A stretch of DNA of 64,000 nucleotides. Origin: Rhizobium aethiopicum. GTDB taxonomy: Bacteria; Pseudomonadota; Alphaproteobacteria; Rhizobiales; Rhizobiaceae. The stretch lies in contig NZ_FMAJ01000001.1 of NCBI RefSeq assembly GCF_900094625.1, positions 1-64,000 of the forward strand, read 5' to 3'. The notes under the pieces were generated by a model. It was not told the origin of the DNA. It did no database searches and worked only from the letters and a program-made list of their open reading frames with translations. The stretch's first letter is position 1. Every line of letters begins with the position of its first letter. Below are positions 1 through 8,504 of this stretch, in pieces. The translations under genes and the position numbers were made by a program.

Positions 1-1002
1 GACACGCTGAGCGTCAGCTCGCTCGACGGCACGGCCAGCTACAACATCGTCGTCGCCATCACCGGCGCAGATGATGGGCCAGCTAGGCAGGCACCGACTG
101 ACATTAGGCTGACGCCTGTCGTTCCGGCGGACAGCGTCAACTTCAATAATTTCGAGTTCAGTGGTCTGCTGTCAGCGACTGATCCCGACGCAGGTGGGTT
201 CAGCTTCAGCATTGCTTCGCAGTCTAATCCGGGCTTGTTTTCGATAACCGGCAATACGCTTAATTCGGGTGCGCTATCGACGAACGGCACATTTTCAGTG
301 ACGGTAACGGCAACGCAGACCGGTGATCCTATAGGGCCGGCCTTCGAAATGACCGAGACCTTCACCGTTATCACCGGTGGCAATGGCAACTCAGTCGACA
401 ATCCGACCGGTGGAACGGGCGACGATGTGCTCTACGGCGGTGGCGGTAACGATATGATGTTTGGGCTCGGAGGTGACGACACTCTTTTCGGCCAAGACGG
501 CAACGACACCCTCAACGGTGGTGCCGGCAACAACACCCTGACCGGGGGCGTGGGAAATGACACTTTCTTTTTGCAGAAGTTTGCCAACACCACGAACCAT
601 ATGACTGACTTCAACGCTGGGACGAATAGCACAACCGTGGACAGGTTCCAGTTGGACGTTGGAGGTGGCACGTTCGAGTTCGCGGTCGGCAACAACGATA
701 CAAACGTGGACAATGTGAAGGTGGGGAACAACGGCACGATCAATGTTGCCGGAACGGAGGTTGCCGTGAAAACGGACGTGAGTGTCACGAATGCAACCGT
801 CCAGAGCACCATCAATGGTTACAGCAACATTACCACAGGTGCATTGTTCGTGTTCCACAATACGGATCTCGGCCATGCGGCGGTCTACTACGATCAGAAC
901 CCAAGTTCAGCCGGCGGCGCGGTGCTCGTAGCTGAATTCGACAACATCACCACCCTCGGCGGGCTTGCAAATCTCAACTCCGGCGACTTCTTGTTTGGCT
1001 GA
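1..1002 (+). CDS. RTX calcium-binding protein, C-terminal part (5' end outside window)
   Basis: The frame is open from base 1 and stops at 1000-1002, so only the last 333 residues are present. The first ~130 residues are Thr/Ser/Asp-rich and beta-sandwich-like (motif SATDPDAGG), resembling cadherin or VCBS-type modules. Residues ~137-190 hold consecutive RTX nonapeptides such as [15 protein letters not shown], which bind calcium. The tail ends FLFG and has no cysteine or anchor. Such proteins normally leave the cell by a type I secretion system reading a C-terminal signal and act at the cell surface or in the matrix. No exporter gene lies next to it. The total size and function cannot be judged from this fragment. 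Confidence 0.85.
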   Translation, partial: DTLSVSSLDGTASYNIVVAITGADDGPARQAPTDIRLTPVVPADSVNFNNFEFSGLLSATDPDAGGFSFSIASQSNPGLFSITGNTLNSGALSTNGTFSVTVTATQTGDPIGPAFEMTETFTVITGGNGNSVDNPTGGTGDDVLYGGGGNDMMFGLGGDDTLFGQDGNDTLNGGAGNNTLTGGVGNDTFFLQKFANTTNHMTDFNAGTNSTTVDRFQLDVGGGTFEFAVGNNDTNVDNVKVGNNGTINVAGTEVAVKTDVSVTNATVQSTINGYSNITTGALFVFHNTDLGHAAVYYDQNPSSAGGAVLVAEFDNITTLGGLANLNSGDFLFG

Positions 1003-1257
1003 GCCGGTCTACGATCACCACCAGCATTCACAGGGCCTGCCGACCATGAGCGCAACCCGATGGAGACCTCGCCTAAGGCGTCAGTGTTAGGATCGGTCGG
1101 CGGCGCTGGCAGATGCTCTTCCGACAGCAGCGAGACGCTACGCTCATTCTCGTGCTCGGACCTGACGGGGACGTCGCGGAAGTTTGTGCGCCCAGCACAC
1201 TGGGCGCGAAGGAATTCATCAGGCAGGGTCATCACAGGCGGTGCGGCCCTGCCGCCC

Positions 1258-1431
1258 TCAATTGCTCCCGTCGTTCGGCCGGGCCTTGGCACTGTCGTTG
1301 GTGGTGTCCGAAGCGGTCTTGCCGTCCGGCTGCTGGCCGAAATAAGTGCCGCCGAGGTGGCCGCCGGCGCTGGTGTTTCTGACCTGCTGTTCCGCGCGTT
1401 TTTGCAGTTCACGAACGTTGGTCTTGCTCAT
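1258..1431 (-). CDS. Small hydrophilic protein (57 aa)
   Basis: This is a 57-residue reading frame starting MSKTNVRELQKRAEQQ and ending in ARPNDGSN, with a strong AAGGAG ribosome site just upstream of the ATG. The N-terminal third looks like an amphipathic helix (RELQKRAEQQV) and the rest is Gly/Gln/Asp/Thr-rich and probably disordered. It has no signal peptide or cysteine. It diverges from the gene at 1557, and each side of the intergenic region has a general-stress-type promoter. I do not recognise the family. The ribosome site, promoter match and composition make it a likely real gene, probably made under stress or in stationary phase. Confidence 0.65.
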   Translation of the reverse strand: MSKTNVRELQKRAEQQVRNTSAGGHLGGTYFGQQPDGKTASDTTNDSAKARPNDGSN

Positions 1432-1467
1432 GTTCGGCTCCTTTTTCGAGGTTCACGACTTTTCACC

Positions 1468-1492
1468 AACCGATGGGGGCCGACACGGTTCC
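1468..1492 (-). promoter_or_regulatory. RpoE2/EcfG-type stress promoter, minus strand
   Basis: Read on the minus strand, GGAAC (1492-1488) is followed by 18 bases and then TT (1469-1468). This matches the GGAAC-N18/19-TT consensus described for the general stress sigma factor RpoE2 of Sinorhizobium meliloti. It lies 37 bases upstream of the start at 1431. Confidence 0.55.
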
Positions 1493-1504
1493 AAATTTTC
1501 TGCC

Positions 1505-1529
1505 GGAACACTTCCCGGCTTTCGCGGTT
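1505..1529 (+). promoter_or_regulatory. RpoE2/EcfG-type stress promoter, plus strand
   Basis: GGAAC at 1505-1509, an 18-base spacer and TT at 1528-1529 match the RpoE2/EcfG consensus. The element lies 27 bases before the ATG at 1557. It is arranged back to back with the similar element at 1468-1492. Confidence 0.55.
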
Positions 1530-1556
1530 TCCCTTACTCAACAGGGAGTAACGACG

Positions 1557-1757
1557 ATGGGCATGACAACCCCCAAGGACGGGCCTCCGGGCACCACCGA
1601 TCAGTCCCCCCGCTGGGAAGGACCGAAAGGAAACACTCCGCGCGGTTACCTCAAACCCAAGGACGATCCGGATAAAAACCGCGATGCCAACGGCGAGAAC
1701 AACCGCGACCCGGAAATGAGCGACATCTCGGACGCGCTGAAGCAGAAGGGCGAATGA
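1557..1757 (+). CDS. Small Pro/Asp/Asn-rich hydrophilic protein (66 aa)
   Basis: The 66-residue product begins MGMTTPKDGPPG and is dominated by Pro, Gly, Asp, Asn and Lys with almost no hydrophobic residues, so it is probably disordered. The ATG at 1557 was chosen because GGGAG lies 8 bases upstream; an earlier in-frame start at 1473 would overlap the promoter element. The gene ends one base before the ATG of the next gene, so the two are co-transcribed and probably translationally coupled. The upstream RpoE2-type promoter suggests a stress role. No family is recognised. Confidence 0.7.
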   Translation: MGMTTPKDGPPGTTDQSPRWEGPKGNTPRGYLKPKDDPDKNRDANGENNRDPEMSDISDALKQKGE

Positions 1758-1758
1758 C

Positions 1759-1968
1759 ATGGGCGATCCGAAAAAGGACGCGGCTGGCCAGTTCGCCAAA
1801 TCCCAAGCCGACCGCAAAGCCAGCGGCGTGGCGAGCGCCAAGCCAACCGTGATCACCGGCTCCGAGGATGCCACGGTGAACAAAAATCCGCCGGGCAAGA
1901 AGAAGCCAGAGAAGGACTGGGACATCAACTACGATCCCGCCGACACGAACGAGGGGCGGATGCGCTGA
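1759..1968 (+). CDS. Small Lys/Asp-rich hydrophilic protein (69 aa)
   Basis: The 69-residue product begins MGDPKKDAAGQFAKSQADRK and includes a basic PPGKKKPEKDW segment followed by an acidic end (DPADTNEGRMR). Composition is highly charged with no membrane segment, like its upstream neighbour, with which it forms a two-gene unit (stop and start one base apart). The family is not recognised. A protective or nucleic-acid-associated role under stress is possible but is inference only. Confidence 0.7.
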   Translation: MGDPKKDAAGQFAKSQADRKASGVASAKPTVITGSEDATVNKNPPGKKKPEKDWDINYDPADTNEGRMR

Positions 1969-2099
1969 GCTGTCGGTGCAACCGCCTAATCCGGCGTCCT
2001 TCGGCTTAGGTAACCCGCCGAGATGATCCGCCGCGGGACTCAACAAGTCCCGCCTCATGGGGATTTTACCGGCAGCAATTGATCTGCTGGCGGCGGCAT

Positions 2100-2513
2100 T
2101 CAATTGACCACTTTCACGCTCAACACGCCATCTTCGGTCTTCCCCTCCTCATAAGGCGAGCGGATGACGAGCCGGTCGATACCGGTGTAGCCTTTGTCAG
2201 CCGTATAATAGCCGACGACGCCCTTGGTCTTGACGGTTTCGCATTTCGAGGTTTTTCCGTCGAGTTTGGGGAAAAGCGGCTCGTGGACGATTTCGAGGCG
2301 CCCGTGTTTGGGCTTTTCGACAACATCCATGGCCGGATAGTCGATATGGCGGCAGTCGTCGTCGATATGCCAGTTCTTGGCCACCAGCGTTCTGACGCCG
2401 CTGCGTACCGTGACTGACAGCGAATGCTGTCGGGAGCCCCCGGAGGTTGTCGTGCAGCTCGAAAGGAGAACCGCCGTTAGTGATAATGCGGCTGATACGA
2501 ATAGGTTTTTCAA
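2100..2513 (-). CDS. Putative lipoprotein with beta-rich domain
   Basis: The N-terminus has a short basic start, a hydrophobic stretch and the lipobox LLSSC followed by TTTSGG, so the mature protein should be a lipid-anchored envelope protein of about 115 residues. The remainder (HGRLEIVHEP, GVVGYYTADKGYTGIDRLVIRSP, split here) resembles bacterial Ig-like/cadherin-like beta domains with the common GYTGxD turn. I chose the TTG at 2513 as start. It sits directly before the signal sequence, and the longer in-frame ATG at 2576 falls inside an interspersed repeat-like stretch. It is downstream of ftsZ2 on the opposite side of a 180-base gap and does not look co-transcribed. Function unknown. Confidence 0.7.
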   Translation of the reverse strand: MKNLFVSAALSLTAVLLSSCTTTSGGSRQHSLSVTVRSGVRTLVAKNWHIDDDCRHIDYPAMDVVEKPKHGRLEIVHEPLFPKLDGKTSKCETVKTKGVVGYYTADKGYTGIDRLVIRSPYEEGKTEDGVLSVKVVN

Positions 2514-2565
2514 TTTTTTGCTCAATTTCTGCCGAGCCCGCTGGCATTTTGACGCGCATCCTCCG

Positions 2566-2610
2566 ACTCCCCTCATGCTGAGGCGCGTAGCGTGAAGGGC
2601 GACGAAGCAA
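2566..2610. repeat. Fragment of interspersed rhizobial repeat
   Basis: The stretch starting CCCCTCATGCTGAGGCGCG resembles the 'CTCATGCTGAGGTGCG...CTTCGAGG' intergenic repeat that also appears around 34350 and 35371-35520 in this window. Only one arm is clear here. It lies just upstream of the lipoprotein gene. Confidence 0.35.
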
Positions 2611-2694
2611 TGCGCCGCAGCATTCGTCTTGCATTTTTGGGAGCGATGTTTATCCGGCCAGTGCTGGCAAACCGGCCGGTATAACTGCGGTCGT

Positions 2695-3717
2695 TTACTG
2701 CAGCGTACGCGTCTGAATCGGTTCGGCAGGCGCGTGAGAAGGGGACGCGGACAGAGAGGTTGCTTCCAGGCCGGTCGCCACCACCGAGACGCGGAATTTG
2801 CCGTCGAGGCTGCGGTCGAAAATCGCGCCGACGACGATATCGGCGTCGTCCTGTACTTCGTCGCGGATCCGGCTTGCCGCCTCGTCCACTTCGAACAGGG
2901 TCATATCCGAGCCGCCCGAAATCGAAATCAACACGCCTCTGGCGCCTCTCATAGAGATGTCGTCCAGAAGCGGGTTGGCGATTGCCGCTTCCGCCGCCTT
3001 CATCGCCCGGCTTTCGCCGGCGGCTTCGCCCGTACCCATCATCGCGCGGCCCATGCCCTGCATGACGGACTTCACGTCGGCGAAATCGAGGTTGATCAGG
3101 CCTTCCTTGACGATGAGGTCGGTGATGCAGCCGACGCCGGCAAAGAGCACGCGATCGGCGGTCATGAAGGCATCGGCGAAGGTGGTTTTCGCATCAGCGA
3201 TGCGGAAGAGGTTCTGATTGGGAATGACGATAACGGTATCGGCGGCCTGACGAAGCGCCTCGATGCCGGCTTCCGCCGTCCGCATGCGGCGATTGCCCTC
3301 GAAGGTAAACGGCTTGGTGACGACGCCGACGGTCAGGATGCCGGCCGCACGTGCGGCGCGCGCGATGACAGGGGCGGCACCCGTTCCCGTTCCTCCACCC
3401 ATGCCGGCGGTGACGAAGCACATGTGCGACCCCGCCAGATGATCCATGATCTCATCGATCGATTCTTCTGCCGCCGCATGGCCGATTTCCGGCAGGGAAC
3501 CGGCGCCCAAGCCCTCCGTCACATTCGCGCCGAGCTGGATGCGGCGCGACGCCTTTGAGGTGGCGAGAACCTGGGCATCGGTATTCGCGGCGACGAATTC
3601 GACGCCTGCCAGCTTTTCCGCGATCATATTGTTGATCGCATTGCCGCCGCCGCCGCCGACGCCGACCACGGTGATTTGCGGCCGCAGCCCGGTAATGCCG
3701 CTCTTGGCGTCCGTCAT
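2695..3717 (-). CDS. ftsZ2: Cell division protein FtsZ2 (tubulin-like GTPase without C-terminal tail)
   Basis: The 340-residue protein has the FtsZ/tubulin GTP-binding signature GGGTGTG (residues ~107-113) and an intact catalytic T7 loop NLDFADVK (~209-216), so GTP binding and head-to-tail hydrolysis should work. It ends shortly after the GTPase core with [16 protein letters not shown]. The long linker and conserved C-terminal peptide that bind FtsA/ZipA-type partners are missing. Rhizobia are known to carry such a short FtsZ2 beside the full-length ftsZ of the division cluster. The ATG at 3717 is preceded by AAGGAG; the longer upstream frame lacks a good site. It stands alone, away from ftsQA. 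Confidence 0.93.
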   Translation of the reverse strand: MTDAKSGITGLRPQITVVGVGGGGGNAINNMIAEKLAGVEFVAANTDAQVLATSKASRRIQLGANVTEGLGAGSLPEIGHAAAEESIDEIMDHLAGSHMCFVTAGMGGGTGTGAAPVIARAARAAGILTVGVVTKPFTFEGNRRMRTAEAGIEALRQAADTVIVIPNQNLFRIADAKTTFADAFMTADRVLFAGVGCITDLIVKEGLINLDFADVKSVMQGMGRAMMGTGEAAGESRAMKAAEAAIANPLLDDISMRGARGVLISISGGSDMTLFEVDEAASRIRDEVQDDADIVVGAIFDRSLDGKFRVSVVATGLEATSLSASPSHAPAEPIQTRTLQ

Positions 3718-4028
3718 CGCACTCTCCTTTGATATCTCGTTCCCGCACGCCCTCATCGCGGACAGCGAATCGGCGTTGAGCATAGTCGTCCAACAAGGCA
3801 GAGGCGAGGCGAAAGAAGCGGCGCCGGCCTTGAGTCGCGCGAAGTTCTTGTCAGTTCTCTGTCGGCTAGTCCGAAACGGCGGGCACGCATGGCGTCTCCT
3901 CTCACCGCCGTGGCGTCTTTGCAGGCGGAACGTTCAGGCGCGTTGCAGATCACAAGCTCCCGCGTGGTGTGAACTAAAGCCGCGCCTCGGTGTTTACAGG
4001 CATGTGTCTTCTCTGAAAGGAACATCCC
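3718..4028. other. Intergenic region between ftsZ2 and a divergent secreted-protein gene
   Basis: These 311 bases separate two divergently read genes and must hold both promoters. I see the ribosome sites (AAGGAG for ftsZ2, AAAGGA for the plus-strand gene) but no convincing operator, terminator or small gene. Confidence 0.5.
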
Positions 4029-4439
4029 ATGCAAAGATTTCTGCTATCCGGTCTTGCCCTTGCAGCATCGGTCGCCACCGCCTTCGCCCAGCAGCCGCCC
4101 GCCTCATCATCCGCCCCACCAGCCTCCGGGGAGCCGCCCGCAGCGACCGAGCCGGCGTCGCCCCCTCCGCCGTCTGCGACTGATGACGAGGAGGGGATGC
4201 GTCGCGGCCAGGACGAGCCGTCACGAGACCGCCCCGACTACCGGTGGCATGGTTCGAAAGGTGACATGGGCTTCCATGGTTACCGGGGTCATCGCCTGCC
4301 GCCGCAGCCCAAGGCAGCCCATTTCGAGATCGAGGATGGAAACACCCGGATCGATTTGAAATGCGCCGAGGACGAACCGATGAAGGTGTGCGCCGATCTG
4401 TTGCTCCAGGTGATAGATCGCCTGCAGGGCCAGGATTGA
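4029..4439 (+). CDS. Secreted Pro-rich hypothetical protein
   Basis: The 136-residue product has a clear Sec signal peptide (MQRFLLSGLALAASVATAFA, cut before QQPP). A low-complexity Pro/Ala/Ser segment covers residues ~22-50, followed by an Arg/Asp-rich stretch. The C-terminal ~45 residues form a compact conserved-looking domain with two cysteines (KCAEDEPMKVC) that could form a disulfide in the periplasm. AAAGGA lies upstream of the ATG. The gene is single and divergent from ftsZ2. I recognise the general type as a conserved rhizobial exported protein but not a function. Confidence 0.8.
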   Translation: MQRFLLSGLALAASVATAFAQQPPASSSAPPASGEPPAATEPASPPPPSATDDEEGMRRGQDEPSRDRPDYRWHGSKGDMGFHGYRGHRLPPQPKAAHFEIEDGNTRIDLKCAEDEPMKVCADLLLQVIDRLQGQD

Positions 4440-4832
4440 CTTCACGCATCCGCTTGACGCGAATGCGTTACGACGACCTAACGCCCGCGTTCTCTTAGGG
4501 GCGCGGGCTTCACCAAAGCTCCGGCTTGGTGCGATCTGCTGCTTCAAGCACTGGCAGAAGGGAGGAACTCTTCAGATGTCGATTGCGCAAGGCTCGCGCC
4601 AGCTTCGATTGGCAGAAGGGAAGCATTGATTCCTCCCAGGATTTAATCCCAACCGATTTTGAGCATAAGCAGCCCCGCCAATGATTGGCGGGGCTTTTTC
4701 GCTGACGCTCGGCAAGGAGGGCGTGTTCTGTGAGCGGGAGAGCAGCCTCCTCTATTCTTGCGCTAATACTTGTGAGATTGTACCACCATACATGCGATAC
4801 TGCTGCGTAATCAGGGCGGCGCGGAGGCTTCG
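4440..4832. other. Intergenic region with isolated terminator; possible small RNA
   Basis: This 393-base gap contains a near-perfect direct repeat of GGCAGAAGGGA (near 4553 and 4611) and ends with a strong intrinsic terminator 230 bases after the preceding gene. The distance and the repeated motif suggest an independent short transcript ending at the terminator. No protein-coding frame is convincing. The segment after 4700 must carry the promoter of the gene at 4833. Confidence 0.4.
4671..4699 (+). terminator. Rho-independent terminator
   Basis: AGCCCCGCCAATGATTGGCGGGGCT forms an 8-9 bp GC-rich stem with a short loop and is followed directly by TTTTT. It is among the best intrinsic terminators in the window. 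Confidence 0.85.
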
Positions 4833-6113
4833 ATGATGCCCGTGAGGGTCAATGAGCGGATATCGGTGGCGGGGCAGCCCGATCCAGCCGATTTTGCCGA
4901 TTTCGCCACGCAGGGCTTCGCCGCCGTCATCAACGCCAGGCCTGAAGGCGAGGAGCCGGGCCAGCCGGGCAATGCGGCGGAAAAGATGTCCGCTGCCGCT
5001 GCCGGGCTTTCCTACAGCTTCGTGCCGGTGAAGGGGAACGAGATCACCGAGGCGGATATTCGCGCCTTTCAGGCGGCGATGGCTGAGGCGAAAGGGCCAG
5101 TGGTCGCCCATTGCAAGAGCGGCACACGAGCATTGACACTTTATGCGCTGGGCGAGGTGCTCGACGGGCGGATGAAGGCGACAGATGTTCAGACGTTCGG
5201 CGAAGGCCTCGGCTTCGATCTTGCCGGCGCCTGCCGCTGGCTGGAAAAAGTGGCAAGCCAGCGGCCTCAGGTGAAAGCCTTCTTCGAGCCGCATACCTGC
5301 AGCGTACAATATGTCGTTTTCGATCCGGTGACGAAACGCTGCGCGATCGTCGATCCGGTGCTCGACTTCGACGAGATGTCGGGCGCGACCGGAACGGTGA
5401 ACGCCGATGCAATGCTTGCCTTCATCGAGAGCGAGCGGATGACGGTCGAATGGATCCTCGACACGCACCCGCATGCCGATCATTTCTCCGCCGCCCATTA
5501 TCTCCAGGAGAAGACCGGCGCGCCGACGGCAATCGGCGTCCATGTCACCGATGTGCAGAGGCTTTGGAAAGCAATCTATAACTGGCCGGCGCTCGCAACC
5601 GACGGCTCGCAATGGGACCGGCTCTTTGCCGATGGCGACACGTTCGAAATCGGCGGTCTTACGGGCCGTGTGATGTTTTCGCCCGGCCACACGCTGGCAT
5701 CGGTCACCTACGTGATCGGCGACGCCGCCTTCGTGCACGATACGATGTTCACGCCGGATTCGGGGACTGCGCGAACGGATTTTCCGGGCGGCAGTGCGAC
5801 CGCCCTCTGGCGCTCGATCCAGGCGATCCTGTCGCTGCCCGAGGATACCCGACTGTTTTCCGGCCACGATTACCAGCCGGGCGGTCGTCACCCGCGCTGG
5901 GAAAGCACGGTCGCAGCCCAAAAGCGCGCGAATACGCATATTGCAGGCATAGACGAGGCCGGTTTCGTGGCGCTGCGTCAGGCGCGTGACCGCACGCTGC
6001 CCAAGCCGAAGCTGATGCTGCATGCGCTGCAGGTCAACATCCGCGGCGGCCGATTGCCGGAACCAGAGGATAACGGCCGCCGGTATCTGAAGATCCCGCT
6101 GGATGCCTTATAG
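4833..6113 (+). CDS. blh: Beta-lactamase hydrolase-like protein: phosphatase-like domain fused to persulfide dioxygenase-type MBL domain
   Basis: The 426-residue protein has two domains. Residues ~1-135 form a DUF442-type phosphatase/rhodanese-like domain with the active-site loop HCKSGTRA (~93-100, Cys nucleophile and Arg). Residues ~150-400 form a metallo-beta-lactamase fold with the metal motif HPHADH (~212-217), a later FSPGHT histidine, and GHDYQP. This architecture matches Blh proteins of the BigR sulfide-detoxification operons, related to ETHE1 persulfide dioxygenases that oxidise glutathione persulfide to sulfite. GGAGG precedes the tandem ATGATG start. No BigR regulator, sulfite exporter or sulfide:quinone reductase gene is adjacent, so here it is a lone gene. 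Confidence 0.88.
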   Translation: MMPVRVNERISVAGQPDPADFADFATQGFAAVINARPEGEEPGQPGNAAEKMSAAAAGLSYSFVPVKGNEITEADIRAFQAAMAEAKGPVVAHCKSGTRALTLYALGEVLDGRMKATDVQTFGEGLGFDLAGACRWLEKVASQRPQVKAFFEPHTCSVQYVVFDPVTKRCAIVDPVLDFDEMSGATGTVNADAMLAFIESERMTVEWILDTHPHADHFSAAHYLQEKTGAPTAIGVHVTDVQRLWKAIYNWPALATDGSQWDRLFADGDTFEIGGLTGRVMFSPGHTLASVTYVIGDAAFVHDTMFTPDSGTARTDFPGGSATALWRSIQAILSLPEDTRLFSGHDYQPGGRHPRWESTVAAQKRANTHIAGIDEAGFVALRQARDRTLPKPKLMLHALQVNIRGGRLPEPEDNGRRYLKIPLDAL

Positions 6114-6214
6114 CGGCGGCGAGGAGGGGACGGCCACCATGAGCTGACTGGCCATTTTGCCGGACTGGTCTATGATTTCTTGGGATGTGTCGCCCGGTGG
6201 AACGGAGTTTCGAA

Positions 6215-6778
6215 ATGCTGGAACGAAATCAGCTTCCTTTGCGCCCGGCAACGCCCGGTTTCGCCGTCGCTTGGGTCACGGTCATTGCTAGCGCCAGCGT
6301 CGCTCTCAGCCTGGTTTTTGCCTGCGTCACGCCATTCGTTGCCCTGGCGGCAGTCTCAGCGGTCGCTCTTCCCCGGCGGATGGCGATTGTGGCGGTGCTG
6401 CTCGCCTGGCTTGCCAACCAGACGGTCGGATATCTCGTACTCGGCTATCCCCAAACCGTCGACAGCTTTGCCTGGGGGGTGACGATCGCTATTTCGGCAT
6501 TTGCATCGCTCGCGGCATCACTCGGCGTACTCCGGTTCAATGCCAGCCCTGCCGTTACCATGGCCGGCGCATTCATGGCCGGGTTCGTTGCGTATGAAGC
6601 TGTGCTCTTTGCCGCGACCGCAGCGCTTCCGTCGGGCGATGGCGCGTTTTCGGCAGCAGTCGTCGCCGAGGTTCTTTTGATCAACGCTCTAGCCGTGACC
6701 GGGCTGATCTGCCTGCATATCGCAGCAGCGGCCGGCCGTGCGCTTGTCACAGCACAGCCGGGACCGGCGCTGCCATAG
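6215..6778 (+). CDS. Hypothetical integral membrane protein
   Basis: The 187-residue product (start MLERNQLPL chosen because CGGAG precedes it) is almost entirely hydrophobic, with about five to six membrane segments, for example VTVIASASVALSLVFACVT near residue 20 and VVAEVLLINALAVTGLICL near residue 155. No cysteine cluster, charged pore motif or catalytic signature is seen. The next gene follows after 157 bases on the same strand. I do not recognise a family; an inner-membrane location is the only supported statement. Confidence 0.7.
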   Translation: MLERNQLPLRPATPGFAVAWVTVIASASVALSLVFACVTPFVALAAVSAVALPRRMAIVAVLLAWLANQTVGYLVLGYPQTVDSFAWGVTIAISAFASLAASLGVLRFNASPAVTMAGAFMAGFVAYEAVLFAATAALPSGDGAFSAAVVAEVLLINALAVTGLICLHIAAAAGRALVTAQPGPALP

Positions 6779-6935
6779 GCCTTCGTCACCATATCAGCCG
6801 TCGTGCCAAAACTGCCGCGCGCTTGTCGGCGCTTTGCGGAGTGCGCGAAGACGGGTTGAGATCGTGGCCGGCAACGGCTATCTGGTTCCGACCCGCAAGC
6901 GGATACTCCCGCGAACGACAAGGCCCGTTGCTTCC

Positions 6936-7859
6936 ATGATCCCCGATTTTCTCATCACCCATTCCGGTGGTTTCCATGCCGACGAACTGCTGTCGAGCGT
7001 CATCCTGACACGGCTTTTCCCGCTCGCGCATCTGATTCGCAGCCGGGCGCCGGAATGGATCACGCCAGCCCCGGACCGGATCATCTATGATGTCGGCGGA
7101 GCCTACGATCCTGCGGCCGGCATATTCGACCATCACCAGCGCGGCGCGCCACTGCGCGACGATGGCCAGCCCTACAGCTCGTTCGGCCTGATCTGGAAGC
7201 ATTACGGCCGCGAATATCTCGCAGCCTGCGGTCTTCCCGACGATCATGTCGAGGCCCTCCATGCCTCTTTCGACACCGGCTTCGTGCTGCCGATCGACCT
7301 GACCGACAATGGCGCGCTCAGCCCCTCAGGTCCTTTGGCGAGCCTGACGCTGCCGGCGCTGCTCGAAACCCTGAAACCGGTGTTTGATGAGGCCGAGCTC
7401 GAGGCCGACGATCGCGCCTTCCACGCGGCGCTGGCCATTGCCCGCAGTTTCGTCGAGGCGGGAATCGCCCAGAGGGCCGCGAAATTGCGGGCCGAGGCGA
7501 TCGTGTATCGGGCAATCGAGGCTGCCGGGCAGGAGCGTGTTCTGGAATTGCCGAGAGGAATGCCTTTCCGTCCCGCCATCGTCAAGGCCGGCGCAGATCA
7601 CCTGCTGTTCGTCGTCCACCCGCGCGAAAAAGACTGGTGCGTGACCGGTATCCGCCGCACCGACGAGGGGTTCGAGCTCCGGGCCGATCTGCCGATGGTC
7701 TGGGCCGGACTTGCCAATAGTGAGCTCGAAGCTGTTTGCGGCATAAAGGGTGCGAGCTTCTGCCATAATGGCCGCTTCATCGCTGCCGCCAAAACCCGCG
7801 AAGCGGCGCTTGCCTTGGCCGAACTGGCGGTGCAAGAGGCGCTTTCGGACGGTATATAG
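6936..7859 (+). CDS. MYG1 family protein (DHH-like metal-dependent phosphoesterase/exonuclease)
   Basis: The 307-residue protein begins MIPDFLITHSGGFHADELLS. The THSGGFHADE motif and the downstream DVGG...YDPAAG...FDHHQRG motif are hallmark metal-binding sequences of the MYG1 (UPF0160) family, related to DHH phosphoesterases. The eukaryotic member is an RNA exonuclease; bacterial members are poorly studied and probably act on a nucleotide or RNA in the cytoplasm. The length fits the bacterial family. An in-frame start at 6738 would overlap the preceding gene, so the ATG at 6936 next to the conserved N-terminus is preferred. There is no obvious partner gene. Confidence 0.88.
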   Translation: MIPDFLITHSGGFHADELLSSVILTRLFPLAHLIRSRAPEWITPAPDRIIYDVGGAYDPAAGIFDHHQRGAPLRDDGQPYSSFGLIWKHYGREYLAACGLPDDHVEALHASFDTGFVLPIDLTDNGALSPSGPLASLTLPALLETLKPVFDEAELEADDRAFHAALAIARSFVEAGIAQRAAKLRAEAIVYRAIEAAGQERVLELPRGMPFRPAIVKAGADHLLFVVHPREKDWCVTGIRRTDEGFELRADLPMVWAGLANSELEAVCGIKGASFCHNGRFIAAAKTREAALALAELAVQEALSDGI

Positions 7860-8102
7860 GCGTGATGGCGGCAATGGAGATGGCCCGAGGCGGCGCCGCT
7901 CTCCAGTACATTATCGCGCTGGCTGAAAGTCGGTCCGGATGGTTTTTGCGTCGGGCGGATAGGGTATCGAATTGCGCCCAGATGGCAGCGATCGTGGAAG
8001 CGATTGACTTGCAGCCGCGAAGGACTAACTTTAACCAATAGCAACCACCACCCCCGCGCGAATGATCGCGGAGGGTGAGAGTGGCTGGCGACCTTGAGGA
8101 GG

Positions 8103-8504
8103 ATGAGGTTTGCCGTGGACTACCGTGTTGTTCTGCTGATCGCTACATCCGTCATTAGCTTTTTGCCTGCTGGCGCCGGGGCGCAGGAAGGCGACGCGAC
8201 GGCGGGAGCTACCGTTTTTAAGAAATGCGCGACCTGTCATGTCGTCGATTCCGACACGAACAAGGTCGGTCCGTCGCTGAAAGGGTTGTTCGGCCGCAAG
8301 GCCGGAACGCATCCGGGTTTTGCCTATTCGAGCGGGATGAAGGCGGCCGGTGAGGGAGGGCTCGTCTGGGACGAAGCGACGCTGCGTGACTACCTGCATA
8401 ATCCGAAAGCGAAGGTGAAGGGCACGAAGATGGCTTTCGTCGGAGTGAAGGATGATCAGGAGATCACCAATCTCGTCGCTTATCTCAAGCAATACTCACA
8501 ATGA
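8103..8504 (+). CDS. Class I c-type cytochrome
   Basis: The 133-residue product has an N-terminal signal segment (VVLLIATSVISFLPAGAGA), the heme-attachment motif CATCH, and the axial Met in GTKMAF near residue 105, all expected for a soluble periplasmic cytochrome c of the c2/c550 type. It lies 142 bases upstream of the oxidase operon and in the same direction, so it is probably the electron donor to that oxidase. Start choice is uncertain: GAGGAGG abuts the ATG at 8103, and a GTG at 8115 would have better spacing. Either start leaves an intact signal peptide. Confidence 0.88.
   Translation: MRFAVDYRVVLLIATSVISFLPAGAGAQEGDATAGATVFKKCATCHVVDSDTNKVGPSLKGLFGRKAGTHPGFAYSSGMKAAGEGGLVWDEATLRDYLHNPKAKVKGTKMAFVGVKDDQEITNLVAYLKQYSQ

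Noticed and set aside
4752..6023. 423-codon antisense open frame over the blh gene
   Set aside because: It is the complement of a clearly conserved enzyme and carries no family motif.
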